In this document: positions 8,474 through 16,189 of the stretch, in pieces | How the letters are laid out: every line of letters begins with the position of its first letter | Numbering within the stretch: position 1 is the stretch's first letter | DNA from: CAYZWU01 sp964482235 | GTDB taxonomy: Bacteria; Planctomycetota; B15-G4; CAYZWU01 | Length of the DNA: 26,420 nt | Direction: 5' to 3' | Assembly (NCBI GenBank): GCA_964482235.1 | Contig: CAYZWU010000067.1 | Coordinates: 1 to 26,420 of the forward strand | Notes under the pieces: model-generated | Databases searched by the model: none | What the model was told of the DNA's origin: nothing | Seen by the model: the letters and a program-made list of their open reading frames with translations, nothing else | Made by a program: the position numbers and the translations under genes

Positions 8474-9247
8474 TCAGGCCGGCTTCGCCGAGCAGCGAAA
8501 GCAGGTCAGGTGCCCATCGGTGTAGAAGGCCTCGTATTCCGGAGGGAGGAAGGGAGCCAGGCCGTCGGCGATGCTGAAGATCACCGTGCCGCGTCCCTGC
8601 CGGGGAAGTTCGCTGGTGAATCGCTCGTAGAAGCGCAGCCCTTCGCCCTCGGGACGAACGGGCCTGTAGAGATAGATGAAGTCGAAGCCGCCTATCGGCA
8701 CGTTGCAGACGTCATCCACGATCCACTTGACTTTCTCCTCCGGGATTTCGAGCCATTCCTGAAGATCCCTGCCGATGGCGGCCATCCGGCTGCTGATCTC
8801 CACCTGAACGGTCAGGGCGTGCGGGTGCAGCTTCTGGAAGAGAAGCCCCTGGAGGCCGTTGCCCGCACCGAGGTCCGCGAGCACCGTCCCGGAGTCGATC
8901 CACGGGCCGGCCTTCAGCAGGGGGCTCAACCCGCCCGCGTGGCACCAGTAGCCGCCCGTTTGCCGGACGCGGCGGCGCTCCCGGCTCGTGTACGGCGCCT
9001 CATGCATGTGGAGATGGCAGTAGAGATCGAGAAATGCCTCCTCCACCCGTTCCCACTCGTTCCCTTCCATCTCCTTGAGAAGCCGCTCCCTGAGCTGGCC
9101 GAATCGTGGAAAGAAGCCTCCCGGATCTGGAGGGGGAGGCAGTTCGGCCGCCAGGTCGAGCAGGCGGATCAGGTCCCTCCGCTCCTCCTGTGTGCGGTCG
9201 TCGTCGGCGAACAGGGACTCGAGGCGTTCCATCCTGAGGCTCTTCAT
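8474..9247 (-). CDS. SAM-dependent methyltransferase-like protein
   Basis: This encodes 257 residues. A helical N-terminal region (1-115) precedes a Rossmann-type class I methyltransferase fold. Motif I is ADLGAGNGLQG (124-134), and an acidic residue ends strand 2 (VQVEIS, Glu150), as expected for binding the SAM ribose. VDDVCNVP (177-184) and DFIYLYRPV (189-197) fit motifs II-IV. The substrate is unknown; the aromatic LYRPV at motif IV does not match the NPPY of N6-adenine or glutamine methyltransferases. The stop is nine bases from that of the convergent beta-helix gene. The start codon lies inside a 9-bp inverted repeat, and no Shine-Dalgarno is visible. An alternative ATG is codon 6, also without a good SD. 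Confidence 0.78.
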   Translation of the reverse strand: MKSLRMERLESLFADDDRTQEERRDLIRLLDLAAELPPPPDPGGFFPRFGQLRERLLKEMEGNEWERVEEAFLDLYCHLHMHEAPYTSRERRRVRQTGGYWCHAGGLSPLLKAGPWIDSGTVLADLGAGNGLQGLLFQKLHPHALTVQVEISSRMAAIGRDLQEWLEIPEEKVKWIVDDVCNVPIGGFDFIYLYRPVRPEGEGLRFYERFTSELPRQGRGTVIFSIADGLAPFLPPEYEAFYTDGHLTCFRCSAKPA

Positions 9248-9272
9248 GATTTGTGACTTATATCAAATCATG
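9245..9272 (-). promoter_or_regulatory. Inverted repeat spanning the methyltransferase start codon; possible operator or leaderless promoter
   Basis: CATGATTTG (9245-9253) and CAAATCATG (9264-9272) are perfect inverted repeats separated by 10 bases. On the minus strand the second arm ends in the methyltransferase ATG, and the spacer contains TATAAG, a good -10-like hexamer about 10 bases before the ATG. This would fit a leaderless transcript or a repressor site covering the start. No convincing -35 was found. Confidence 0.4.
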
Positions 9273-9474
9273 CCGCAGTTCACAGGGTTCGTTCATCCGC
9301 AATTTTTGCCGGCGATCTGTCATGTTGTGCATGCTTCGCCGCATTGCCGGTATGGGGCAAAAAGCCTGAAAAAGGCATAATTCAATACAAATAATCGAGT
9401 TAGGTGTTTTCGGGATCCGGGCCGGCCTGTCACTTGCATTGCTCGTTCCTGTCACTCGCTGAAAGGAGAAACGA

Positions 9475-10341
9475 ATGAATCCCGGAATCCTGGTGAACTG
9501 CTTCTGGATCGGCATCTGGACGATGCAGTTCGTCACTGCCTGCCTGCACCTTGGAGCCGGCCCGCCGGCCCGGTCGGCAGTCCCGCAAATACGAATTGCC
9601 GGCCCGCCGGCCAATTCGCCCGATCCGCTAACACGAATTGCCGGCCCGAAAGAGAAGCGAATCGTCCTTTTTCCCGAGAAGAGCATCGGCCAGGTCGTGT
9701 TCGTCGAGAGCGATCGCCTGCTCGTCGACGGAGGTGTCGGGAAACCGATCGAGGCTGAGGGCAGGATTATCGTTCCGGCAGGCAAAGGGGTGATCCTTCT
9801 CTATCACGGCAGGCCTGTGCCAAAAGGCGAGGCGCCCGTGGACTTTCGTGCCCTCGAGAGCCTGAAAGAGGGAGACATCCAGGGGATTGCCGTTCCCTTC
9901 GGCAAGGTGGAGCCCGGGGGACTGAAAACCATCGCACGCTTCGGCTCGCTCCGGTATCTCGGGCTTTCCGGCTTCAACGGAGTGGGGGATGAGTGCCTCG
10001 CCGTGATCGGCAAGCTCTCCAGCCTGCAGGTCCTGTTCCTTCCCGAGACGAAAGTGACGGACAAAGGGATCCGGTTGCTCGCGGGCCTGAAAGATCTCGA
10101 GGTCCTCGGGCTGTACGGCACGGGCGTCACGGATCGAGGAGTGGCGGAAATCGCGAAGCTGAAGAAGCTCAGGATCCTCGACCTTTCCGGCACGCGGGTG
10201 ACGGACGCCGGCATCGCCCGGCTGGCGGCGCTCGACAAGCTCGAACGGCTCGATCTCACGGGAACCAGGGTCTCCGAGAGAGCCGGATCGGCGTTGAAGA
10301 AGCAGCTTCCACGCCTCGATATCATCTTCAGGGAGAGGTAG
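9475..10341 (+). CDS. Leucine-rich-repeat protein, probably exported
   Basis: This encodes 288 residues. The N-terminal segment (about 5-27) is hydrophobic and contains VTAC (20-23), a weak lipobox without the usual basic start, so a lipoprotein or membrane anchor is possible. Residues 28-58 are a 14-residue repeat (AGPP...), described separately. Residues 62-140 form a beta-rich part of unknown type. Residues about 148-285 are some five leucine-rich repeats of the bacterial GTxVTDxGIAxLAxLxxLExLDLSGT type, common in Planctomycetota, probably a protein-interaction surface. The ATG is supported by AAGGAG just upstream. It stands alone between the divergent methyltransferase and the basic cysteine-cluster protein. 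Confidence 0.8.
   Translation: MNPGILVNCFWIGIWTMQFVTACLHLGAGPPARSAVPQIRIAGPPANSPDPLTRIAGPKEKRIVLFPEKSIGQVVFVESDRLLVDGGVGKPIEAEGRIIVPAGKGVILLYHGRPVPKGEAPVDFRALESLKEGDIQGIAVPFGKVEPGGLKTIARFGSLRYLGLSGFNGVGDECLAVIGKLSSLQVLFLPETKVTDKGIRLLAGLKDLEVLGLYGTGVTDRGVAEIAKLKKLRILDLSGTRVTDAGIARLAALDKLERLDLTGTRVSERAGSALKKQLPRLDIIFRER
9556..9648 (+). repeat. 42-bp tandem repeat (about 2.2 units) within the LRR protein gene
   Basis: Units start at 9556, 9598 and 9640. Each begins GCCGGCCCG, and the sequence before each new unit reads ACGAATT. The translated unit is 14 residues (AGPPARSAVPQIRI, AGPPANSPDPLTRI, AGPK...). Around 9592-9618, CGAATTG and CAATTCG flank the GC-rich core, so the unit boundary can also fold as a hairpin. 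Confidence 0.7.
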
Positions 10342-10422
10342 CGCCGTCTTTACGGGAAGAAGACATCCGTTACAATGAAATGCCGCACGGCACGAATGGT
10401 CTTCTCCCGGAGAGATAGAGAG

Positions 10423-11661
10423 ATGGGCGACAATGCCCGCGAGCCTGAGAAAAAGAAGCGCCGCAACCGGCCCCGCAAGTCGAGGAAATCCCGGCGGCGG
10501 GCCACCCTGGCCGACGGTCTCGTCCGTGCCGAGGCGATCCACGACCTGCTTCGAGCGCTGTACAGCGACTTCGCGCTCCCGTCTGACGGGGCTGCGGCCG
10601 AGGAGGAGCAGCCGGCCTCTTCATCGCCCGGGGACGGTCCGCTTCCGCTGTCCTTCGATCCCGAGGAGGGGCCGTCAGCTTTTGCCCGCCGGCTTCTCGA
10701 CGCCCTCCTGGCCCGCTCTCCCGAGCGCGGCGACGGTTCGGCCTTCGCGGAAGGGCGGATCTACTGCTACCACTGCGAGTCGTCGCATTGCAGCCACACC
10801 CTTCCCCCGAGCCATCTGAGCGTGTTCAGCGGCTACACACCCACAGGCTATCCCGAGTGGGCCGAGTTCGTCACCCTGCTGCTGGCGAGGCGGGACCCCC
10901 GGATCGACGGCATCACCGAGAACTCCCAGAACGGCGTGGCGGCCCTCAGCGAGGACAACAGTCTGCTCAAGGCGGACCAGCTCAAGGTTTTCGGCAAGGA
11001 GTCGTCCCTCTACGACATCTGCGGGCAGGTGACCGCCGGATACCTTCCCCTGCCGCGCAGCGAGCCGAGAAGCCGGATGGCCGCGACGTTCCAGGTCGTT
11101 CGCTGTCTCGTGGACGGCCGTCCGAGGCTGCGCCTCAACGTGATCGGCAGCCTGCCCGGTGGGGCAAACCTGGTCGACTTCCTCAAGACGGCAAGCGAGC
11201 CGGCGTTGAAGGGGCTGATCCGGTCGGCGCAGAAGAAGCTCGGGGAGCTCGAGCTGAAGCACAGGCTCGGCCGGAGCCGCTTCAATCCCGCCGTCGTCCA
11301 GCCGGTGCTCACCCGCCTGGCCCGGGGGATCGAGCGGATCTACCGCCGCCGGCGCCGCCGCACCTCGCACGCCATGTCGCGCGGTTCGGAGCGGCGGGCC
11401 GTGGGTATGGCCTTGAACGACTTCAAGAAAGCCGGCGTGGACCGGATCTTCTTCGACGAGCGGGAGCAGACCTTCATCGTGGCCGGGCCGAAATGGAGGA
11501 TCCACGTCTTCTCCCCCGCCGGCCGACACGTGACCAGCCTCACGCTGAATCGCGAGGGGGTGCAGAGGCGGATCGACACGCGGCGGTGGCGCTACACCAC
11601 GGCCGAGGAGATCGAGAAGATCAGGGAGCAGATCGACGCACAGGCCGAACCGCCGCCCTGA
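10423..11661 (+). CDS. Basic protein with a SWIM-like cysteine/histidine cluster, function unknown
   Basis: This encodes 412 residues. The N terminus is very basic (KKKRRNRPRKSRKSRRR, 10-26), suggesting nucleic-acid contact. Residues 113-125 (IYCYHCESSHCSH) form a C-x2-C-x4-C-x-H cluster resembling a zinc finger of the SWIM kind (the C-x-H end fits; the first pair is C-x2-C rather than C-x-C). The middle part (about 130-300) is mixed and unrecognised; a second Arg-rich stretch lies at 307-313. I chose ATG 10423 because CGGAGAGA lies about eight bases upstream; in-frame ATGs at 10375 and 10396 lack such a site. It converges with the Cas4/RecB-like nuclease, with only 19 bases between stops. 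A nucleic-acid role is an inference. Confidence 0.6.
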   Translation: MGDNAREPEKKKRRNRPRKSRKSRRRATLADGLVRAEAIHDLLRALYSDFALPSDGAAAEEEQPASSSPGDGPLPLSFDPEEGPSAFARRLLDALLARSPERGDGSAFAEGRIYCYHCESSHCSHTLPPSHLSVFSGYTPTGYPEWAEFVTLLLARRDPRIDGITENSQNGVAALSEDNSLLKADQLKVFGKESSLYDICGQVTAGYLPLPRSEPRSRMAATFQVVRCLVDGRPRLRLNVIGSLPGGANLVDFLKTASEPALKGLIRSAQKKLGELELKHRLGRSRFNPAVVQPVLTRLARGIERIYRRRRRRTSHAMSRGSERRAVGMALNDFKKAGVDRIFFDEREQTFIVAGPKWRIHVFSPAGRHVTSLTLNREGVQRRIDTRRWRYTTAEEIEKIREQIDAQAEPPP

Positions 11662-11680
11662 GAAAGGCCGCTTTCCCCTG

Positions 11681-12592
11681 TCACGCCCAGCGGGCGCAGA
11701 CCTTCCGGAAGTTGCAGTAGCGGCAGGTCTTCTCGTTTTCGGCAAAGGCGAACCGCTCCTCCTTGGCCGAGTTCGCCGCCTCGTCGTCGAGAAGGAGCTT
11801 CATGTCCCTGATCGAGCCGCGAATGTGATTGCGGATCGCGCCGAGGCCGACGCCCTCCAGGTTGTAGCGGTGCTCGCTGCCGCTCGACAGGTTGAACTCG
11901 ACGGTGACCACCTGGTCGGGCTCGACCTTCCACTTCTCGATGGCGTAGAAGCTGTAGCAGGCCAGCTGAAGGTCGTTGCGCGCTCCCATGGAGCGTCCCG
12001 TCTTCCAGTCGTAGATCAGGATCTCATCACCCCGCCGGCAGGAGAAGTCGAGGACGACGTGGATCTTGGTGCCGTCGAGAAGGAATGAGGAGAAATCCTC
12101 CACCTCGAGCCAGAGAGGCCCGGAGAGGCCGCGTATCATCTGGTAGACGTCGGACCCGTAGAAGGTGTGCAGGCAGGCGGAGGCGTGGTCGGCCGTCTCC
12201 TTCCACTCGGAGTCCGGGATGTTCAGGCCGTACTCGTGCTCGAAGAGGCCGCACGACTTCGGATTCTTCCAGAAGTCGCCCCTCTTCGAGTTGAGGTAAT
12301 CCTTGCGCATGATGTCGATCGTGAAGGTCACGGCCTCCTCCTCGGACATCGGCTCGATGCCGCGGCGAAGGTTCTGGAGCGACTTCTTGATGCAGTCGTG
12401 CACCTTCTCGCCGGCCCACATCTGGCGGGATTTCAGCTTCTTGAGGATGTAGGTCTTCCGGGTCCTCGCGTCGGACAGATCGTCCCAGCCGCCCCAGGAG
12501 CCGTAGTAGTTGAAGTAGTACTGCCTGGGACAGCCGCGGAACATCTCGTCGCGCGTTTTCGACCAGGAAAACTCGTTCTTCAGCTGTGCCAT
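11681..12592 (-). CDS. PD-(D/E)XK nuclease family protein (Cas4/RecB-like, probable Fe-S cluster)
   Basis: This encodes 303 residues. The RecB-type nuclease core is clear: GEKVH (61-65) supplies the motif I histidine, VVLDF (179-183) the metal-binding Asp182, YDWKTG (194-199) the D-x-K pair (Asp195, Lys197), and DLQLACYSFY (207-216) the Q-x3-Y motif. Cys21 plus C-x2-C-x5-C at 290-299 match the four cysteines of the 4Fe-4S cluster seen in AddB, Cas4 and related nucleases. The family cuts or resects single-stranded DNA ends in repair, defence or CRISPR adaptation. No CRISPR array or cas gene is nearby, so a Cas4 name is not justified. GAGG lies about seven bases before the ATG on the minus strand. 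It diverges from the sigma factor gene. Confidence 0.85.
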   Translation of the reverse strand: MAQLKNEFSWSKTRDEMFRGCPRQYYFNYYGSWGGWDDLSDARTRKTYILKKLKSRQMWAGEKVHDCIKKSLQNLRRGIEPMSEEEAVTFTIDIMRKDYLNSKRGDFWKNPKSCGLFEHEYGLNIPDSEWKETADHASACLHTFYGSDVYQMIRGLSGPLWLEVEDFSSFLLDGTKIHVVLDFSCRRGDEILIYDWKTGRSMGARNDLQLACYSFYAIEKWKVEPDQVVTVEFNLSSGSEHRYNLEGVGLGAIRNHIRGSIRDMKLLLDDEAANSAKEERFAFAENEKTCRYCNFRKVCARWA

Positions 12593-12701
12593 GTCGGAGA
12601 CCTCGATCGTCGGCCTTCTTTTCAGGGGAAAGGTATCACGCCGTCATGTGCCTGGAAAGCATAAAGGGCGGCCCCTGTCCCCTTCTCCGCCCCGGCGCGG
12701 G

Positions 12702-12731
12702 CTGTTCCTGCCGCGGGGAGCATGTTAGAAT
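12702..12731 (+). promoter_or_regulatory. Candidate promoter for the sigma-kinase operon
   Basis: TAGAAT at 12726-12731 is a one-mismatch -10 hexamer. The -35 position 17-18 bases upstream is poor (CTGTTC/TGTTCC at 12702-12708). If real, transcription would begin near 12738, downstream of the in-frame ATG at 12722, favouring the ATG at 12782. The rest of 12593-12781 shows nothing else convincing. Confidence 0.25.
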
Positions 12732-12781
12732 CCGGAGCGCGAATAATCGCCGGGATCCTTCGCGAAGAGGCCAGCTTCGAT

Positions 12782-13384
12782 ATGACCAGCGATCACGACG
12801 ATATCCAGGAGCTGCTCGCCGCCGTCTCCGCCGGCGACCGGGAAGCCAGGAAGAAGCTATTCGCAGTGCTCTATCGCGATCTGCACGCCCTGGCCCACGA
12901 GGCGATGAGGAAGGAGCGCGCCGATCACGTGCTCCAGACCACGGCTCTCGTCCACGAGACCTACATGCGCCTGATCAAGGGCAAGGAGATCCAGTGGCGG
13001 AGCCGGGCCGATTTCTTCAGCATGGCGGCCAGGGCCATGCGGTACATCCTCGTTGACGAGGCCCGCAGCCGGCGGGCGGCGAAGCGGGGAAAGGGGCAGC
13101 CTCCCCTTCCTCTCTACGAGGTGGGGGAAGCGGGCGGGCAGGCATCCGCCGCTCCCGAGCCGGCCGGCGATCTCGAGCAGCTCGACGAGGCGCTCACGAA
13201 GCTGGCGGCCCGTGCCGGGCAGGAACGGCGGATCACCATCGTGGAGCTCCGCTTCTTCGTGGGGATGACGCTCGAGGAAACGGCCGAGATCCTCGGCGTG
13301 TCCGTGGCAACGGTCAAGAGGGACTGGGAGCAGACGCGCGAGTGGCTTCGCCAGGAGATCAAGAATCCGGACAGCGGGAGTTGA
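12782..13384 (+). CDS. ECF sigma factor of the kinase-linked (sigma-70 ECF, QTTALVHE) type
   Basis: This encodes 200 residues. Residues 8-100 are sigma region 2, with LQTTALVHETYMRL (51-64) where most ECF factors have an acidic AEDLVQETFL-type motif. Residues about 133-195 are sigma region 4, with the helix-turn-helix GMTLEETAEILGVSVATVKR (161-180). This form, common in Planctomycetota, Acidobacteria and myxobacteria, is typically encoded beside Ser/Thr kinases; in the studied Vibrio EcfP/PknT pair, threonine phosphorylation of the sigma factor activates it. Thr53 or Thr54 is the analogous candidate here. I chose ATG 12782 because the family start (M-x-D-I-x-E-L-L) aligns there; ATG 12722 is preceded too closely by GGGGAG. 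The kinase gene follows after 22 bases. Confidence 0.88.
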   Translation: MTSDHDDIQELLAAVSAGDREARKKLFAVLYRDLHALAHEAMRKERADHVLQTTALVHETYMRLIKGKEIQWRSRADFFSMAARAMRYILVDEARSRRAAKRGKGQPPLPLYEVGEAGGQASAAPEPAGDLEQLDEALTKLAARAGQERRITIVELRFFVGMTLEETAEILGVSVATVKRDWEQTREWLRQEIKNPDSGS

Positions 13385-13406
13385 CGAGCAGCCAGGGATT
13401 GAGACC

Positions 13407-16175
13407 ATGAGTGGAACGGCAGACGAAAAAGGCTCCTTGCAGGACGGCAGCGAGAAACGAAACGCCGAAACTCCTGAGCTGGAGGAGGGATTCCGGAAGG
13501 TCGTGGACCGGATCAGGAGGGACCTGATCGATGATCCGCCCTCGTCAGGGCAGGACGAGGAGAATCTGCCCGTTCTGGGCGACTTCGCTATCCTCAGGCA
13601 GATCGGATCGGGCGGCATGGCCAGGGTCTACGAGGCGGAGCAGATCTCGCTCAGGCGAAGGGTGGCGCTGAAGATCCTGCCTTCCCACCTCCGCTTCTCA
13701 GACGATGCGGTCAAGAAGTTCAAGAGGGAAGCGGAGGCGGGCGGCCGTCAGAACCACCCGGGGATCGTGGCGATCCATGCCGTGGGGGAGCATGAGGGGG
13801 TGCACTTCATCGCGCAGGAGCTCGTGGTGGACGGCCGCACCCTGGCCGACCGGCTGGAGGATCTGCGCGGCAACGACGAGATCCCGTCAGGCAAGCTCCG
13901 AGATGCGGCCCGGCTCATCGCCGAGGTGGCCGATGCGCTGCAGCACGCCCACGACGCCGGCGTGATCCACCGCGACGTGAAGCCGTCCAACATCCTGCTC
14001 ACCGTCGACGGCCGCCCCAAGGTGACCGATTTCGGCCTGGCCAAGGTGGTGGACGCCCTGGCCCTGTCACGAACGGGAGACTTCACCGGCACGCCGTACT
14101 ACATGTCGCCCGAGCAGGCTATGAGCCGCCGGATCCGCATCACGCACAGCACGGACATCTTTTCGCTGGGCGTCACCTTCTACGAGTACCTGACGCTCGA
14201 GCGTCCTTTCGAGGGCAAGACGTCGCACGACGTGCTGAAGAAGATTGTGTTCCACGAGCCCCGCGATCCGCGCAAGCTGAACTCCCGCGTGCCGCGCGAC
14301 CTGGCCGTTATCTGCCTCAAGGCGATGGAGAAGAAACCCGAGGACCGGTATCCCGACATGGCCGCTCTGGCCGCCGACCTGCGCCGCTACCTTACCGGCG
14401 AGGTGATCATGGCCAGACCGGCCGGCCTTGTGGTTAAGCTCCTGAAGCGCGTGAAGCGCAATCCCGTCGTGAGCGCCGCCGCGGTCGTCACGGCGCTGGC
14501 CGTCATCGTCCTGCTCACCGTGGTCCCCTGGGTGATCGTGCAGAAGGAGAGGGAGGTCGCCCGCAAGGAGAAGCAGGCGAGAGTGGCCGTCGAGAAGAAG
14601 GAGAGGGAGATAGCCCGCAAGGAGAGGGAGAAGAGGATCGCCGTGGAGAGGGAGGCCGAGAACTCGAGGGCCATTCTCGACTTCCTGAAAGAGATGCTCG
14701 CCTCGCCGACTCCCGTGGCGAGCGGCCGCGAGGTGAAGGTGAAAGACATCCTGGCCGAGGCGTCGCAGGAGATCGATCAGGCCTTCCCCGACAAGCCGGA
14801 GATCGAGCTGCAGCTTCGCATCACTATTGCCTTCACCTACTACGCCTGCAAGGAATATCCCCAGGCGGAGAAACAATTCGAGAAAGCGCTGGATCTATGT
14901 GTCCGGCTCCGTGGAGAGGAGCACAAGGAGACGATCTATGTGATGACGCAGCTGGCGTCCGCCTGGAGCTGCATGGGAAAGTTCACCAAAGCCGAGGAGC
15001 TGGTCAGGCGCGCCATGGAGACGGGGATACGCGCTCATGGCGAGGAGTGCTCGCACACGGCCACGGCCATGGCGAGACTGGGCAAGGTGCTGACGAACCT
15101 GGCCAGGTTCGACGAATCGGAGGCGCTGTATCGCCGGGCGCTCGACATCCAGCGTCGCGTAATCGGAGACGGCCACTACCTGACACTCGGTACAATGCAC
15201 GACCTGGGCGAGCTGCTGTGGCTGCAGGCGCGTTTCGACGAAGCCGAGACCGTGTACCGGGAAGCCCTGGATGTGTCGCACCGTGTGCACGGCGCCGATG
15301 CAATCGAGACGGTCAACGCCGGCTGCGACCTGGCCCGTGTGTTGATGGACAGGGGACGCCTCGACGAATCCGAGAGATACCTGAAGGAGGCCGTGGCCTA
15401 TTATCGGGAGAGATACAAAGAGGATACTTTTCTGACTCTCGACATCCGTACCGGCCTCGCCAGGATCGAGGGATTGAGGGGGAACTATCCCGAGGCGGAG
15501 AAGATCTGCCGCGAGGTTCTCGATGTCGTGTACAAGAACCATGGCGAGGAGAGCCATCAGACCCTCTCTCCCATGAACATTCTCGGCACGGCGCTGCTCA
15601 ATCAAGGCAAGTTCAAGGAGGGCGAGGCGATGATGCGCAAGACCATCGAGCTTCGCTCCCGTCTTTTCGGCGACACCAGTACCTCGGGCGCGGAGGCGAT
15701 AAACACGCTGGCATGCCTGCTCAAGTCGCAGAGGCGGTTCGACGAGGCCGTACCGCTTTTCCGCAGGGCCCTCGATATCAACAAGACGCTTCTGGGAACC
15801 GAGCACCCGCAGACGCTTCTCTGCATGAACAACCTGGGTACCACCCTGGCCTCGCTGGACGACTTCCCCGCGGCCGCTCAGCTCCTGAAGGAGGCATTCG
15901 AGACAGCCGGGAACAGCCTGCCGCCTCAGCATTGGACCATTGTCGTTTTCCAGGCCAATTACGGCAGGTGCCTCTTCAAGCTCGGCCGGTACGACGAGGC
16001 GGAGCCGCTGCTTGAGGAGAGCTGCTCCAGGATGGTGGCCACGCTGGGACCGCACCACAACCGCACCCGCGCCGTGGTGCAGTACATGATCGATCTGTAC
16101 AAGGCACTGGACAAGCCGGAGAAGGTGAAGGATTATCAGGATCTTCTCGGTCTGCCGACACAACCCGATCCCTAG
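13407..16175 (+). CDS. Transmembrane Ser/Thr protein kinase with C-terminal TPR domain
   Basis: This encodes 922 residues. The Hanks-type kinase domain is complete: glycine loop IGSGGMARVY (66-75), VALK (Lys89), HRDVKPSN (188-195), DFG (208-210), and GTPYYMSPEQ (228-237). A single membrane helix lies at about 354-378, followed by a charged coiled coil made of two 18-residue repeats (380-415). The remainder (about 465-905) is a long array of kinesin-light-chain-type TPRs (repeats such as ARFDESEALYRRALDIQR), presumably a sensory or docking part on the other side of the membrane. All catalytic residues are present, so it should be active. By family precedent its most likely substrate is the ECF sigma factor encoded just upstream. 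A Gfo/Idh gene follows after 14 bases. Confidence 0.93.
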   Translation: MSGTADEKGSLQDGSEKRNAETPELEEGFRKVVDRIRRDLIDDPPSSGQDEENLPVLGDFAILRQIGSGGMARVYEAEQISLRRRVALKILPSHLRFSDDAVKKFKREAEAGGRQNHPGIVAIHAVGEHEGVHFIAQELVVDGRTLADRLEDLRGNDEIPSGKLRDAARLIAEVADALQHAHDAGVIHRDVKPSNILLTVDGRPKVTDFGLAKVVDALALSRTGDFTGTPYYMSPEQAMSRRIRITHSTDIFSLGVTFYEYLTLERPFEGKTSHDVLKKIVFHEPRDPRKLNSRVPRDLAVICLKAMEKKPEDRYPDMAALAADLRRYLTGEVIMARPAGLVVKLLKRVKRNPVVSAAAVVTALAVIVLLTVVPWVIVQKEREVARKEKQARVAVEKKEREIARKEREKRIAVEREAENSRAILDFLKEMLASPTPVASGREVKVKDILAEASQEIDQAFPDKPEIELQLRITIAFTYYACKEYPQAEKQFEKALDLCVRLRGEEHKETIYVMTQLASAWSCMGKFTKAEELVRRAMETGIRAHGEECSHTATAMARLGKVLTNLARFDESEALYRRALDIQRRVIGDGHYLTLGTMHDLGELLWLQARFDEAETVYREALDVSHRVHGADAIETVNAGCDLARVLMDRGRLDESERYLKEAVAYYRERYKEDTFLTLDIRTGLARIEGLRGNYPEAEKICREVLDVVYKNHGEESHQTLSPMNILGTALLNQGKFKEGEAMMRKTIELRSRLFGDTSTSGAEAINTLACLLKSQRRFDEAVPLFRRALDINKTLLGTEHPQTLLCMNNLGTTLASLDDFPAAAQLLKEAFETAGNSLPPQHWTIVVFQANYGRCLFKLGRYDEAEPLLEESCSRMVATLGPHHNRTRAVVQYMIDLYKALDKPEKVKDYQDLLGLPTQPDP

Positions 16176-16189
16176 GAGGTTTTCTGAAC

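Noticed and set aside
9556..9648. Short regular repeats considered as a CRISPR array
   Set aside because: There are only about 2.2 units, the repeat is in frame within a gene, the 'spacers' are partly similar, and the nearby Cas4-like nuclease has no cas neighbours.
11662..11680. GAAAG-GCCG-CTTTC as a bidirectional terminator between convergent genes
   Set aside because: The stem is only five base pairs and there is no clear T-run on either strand, so it is too weak to call.
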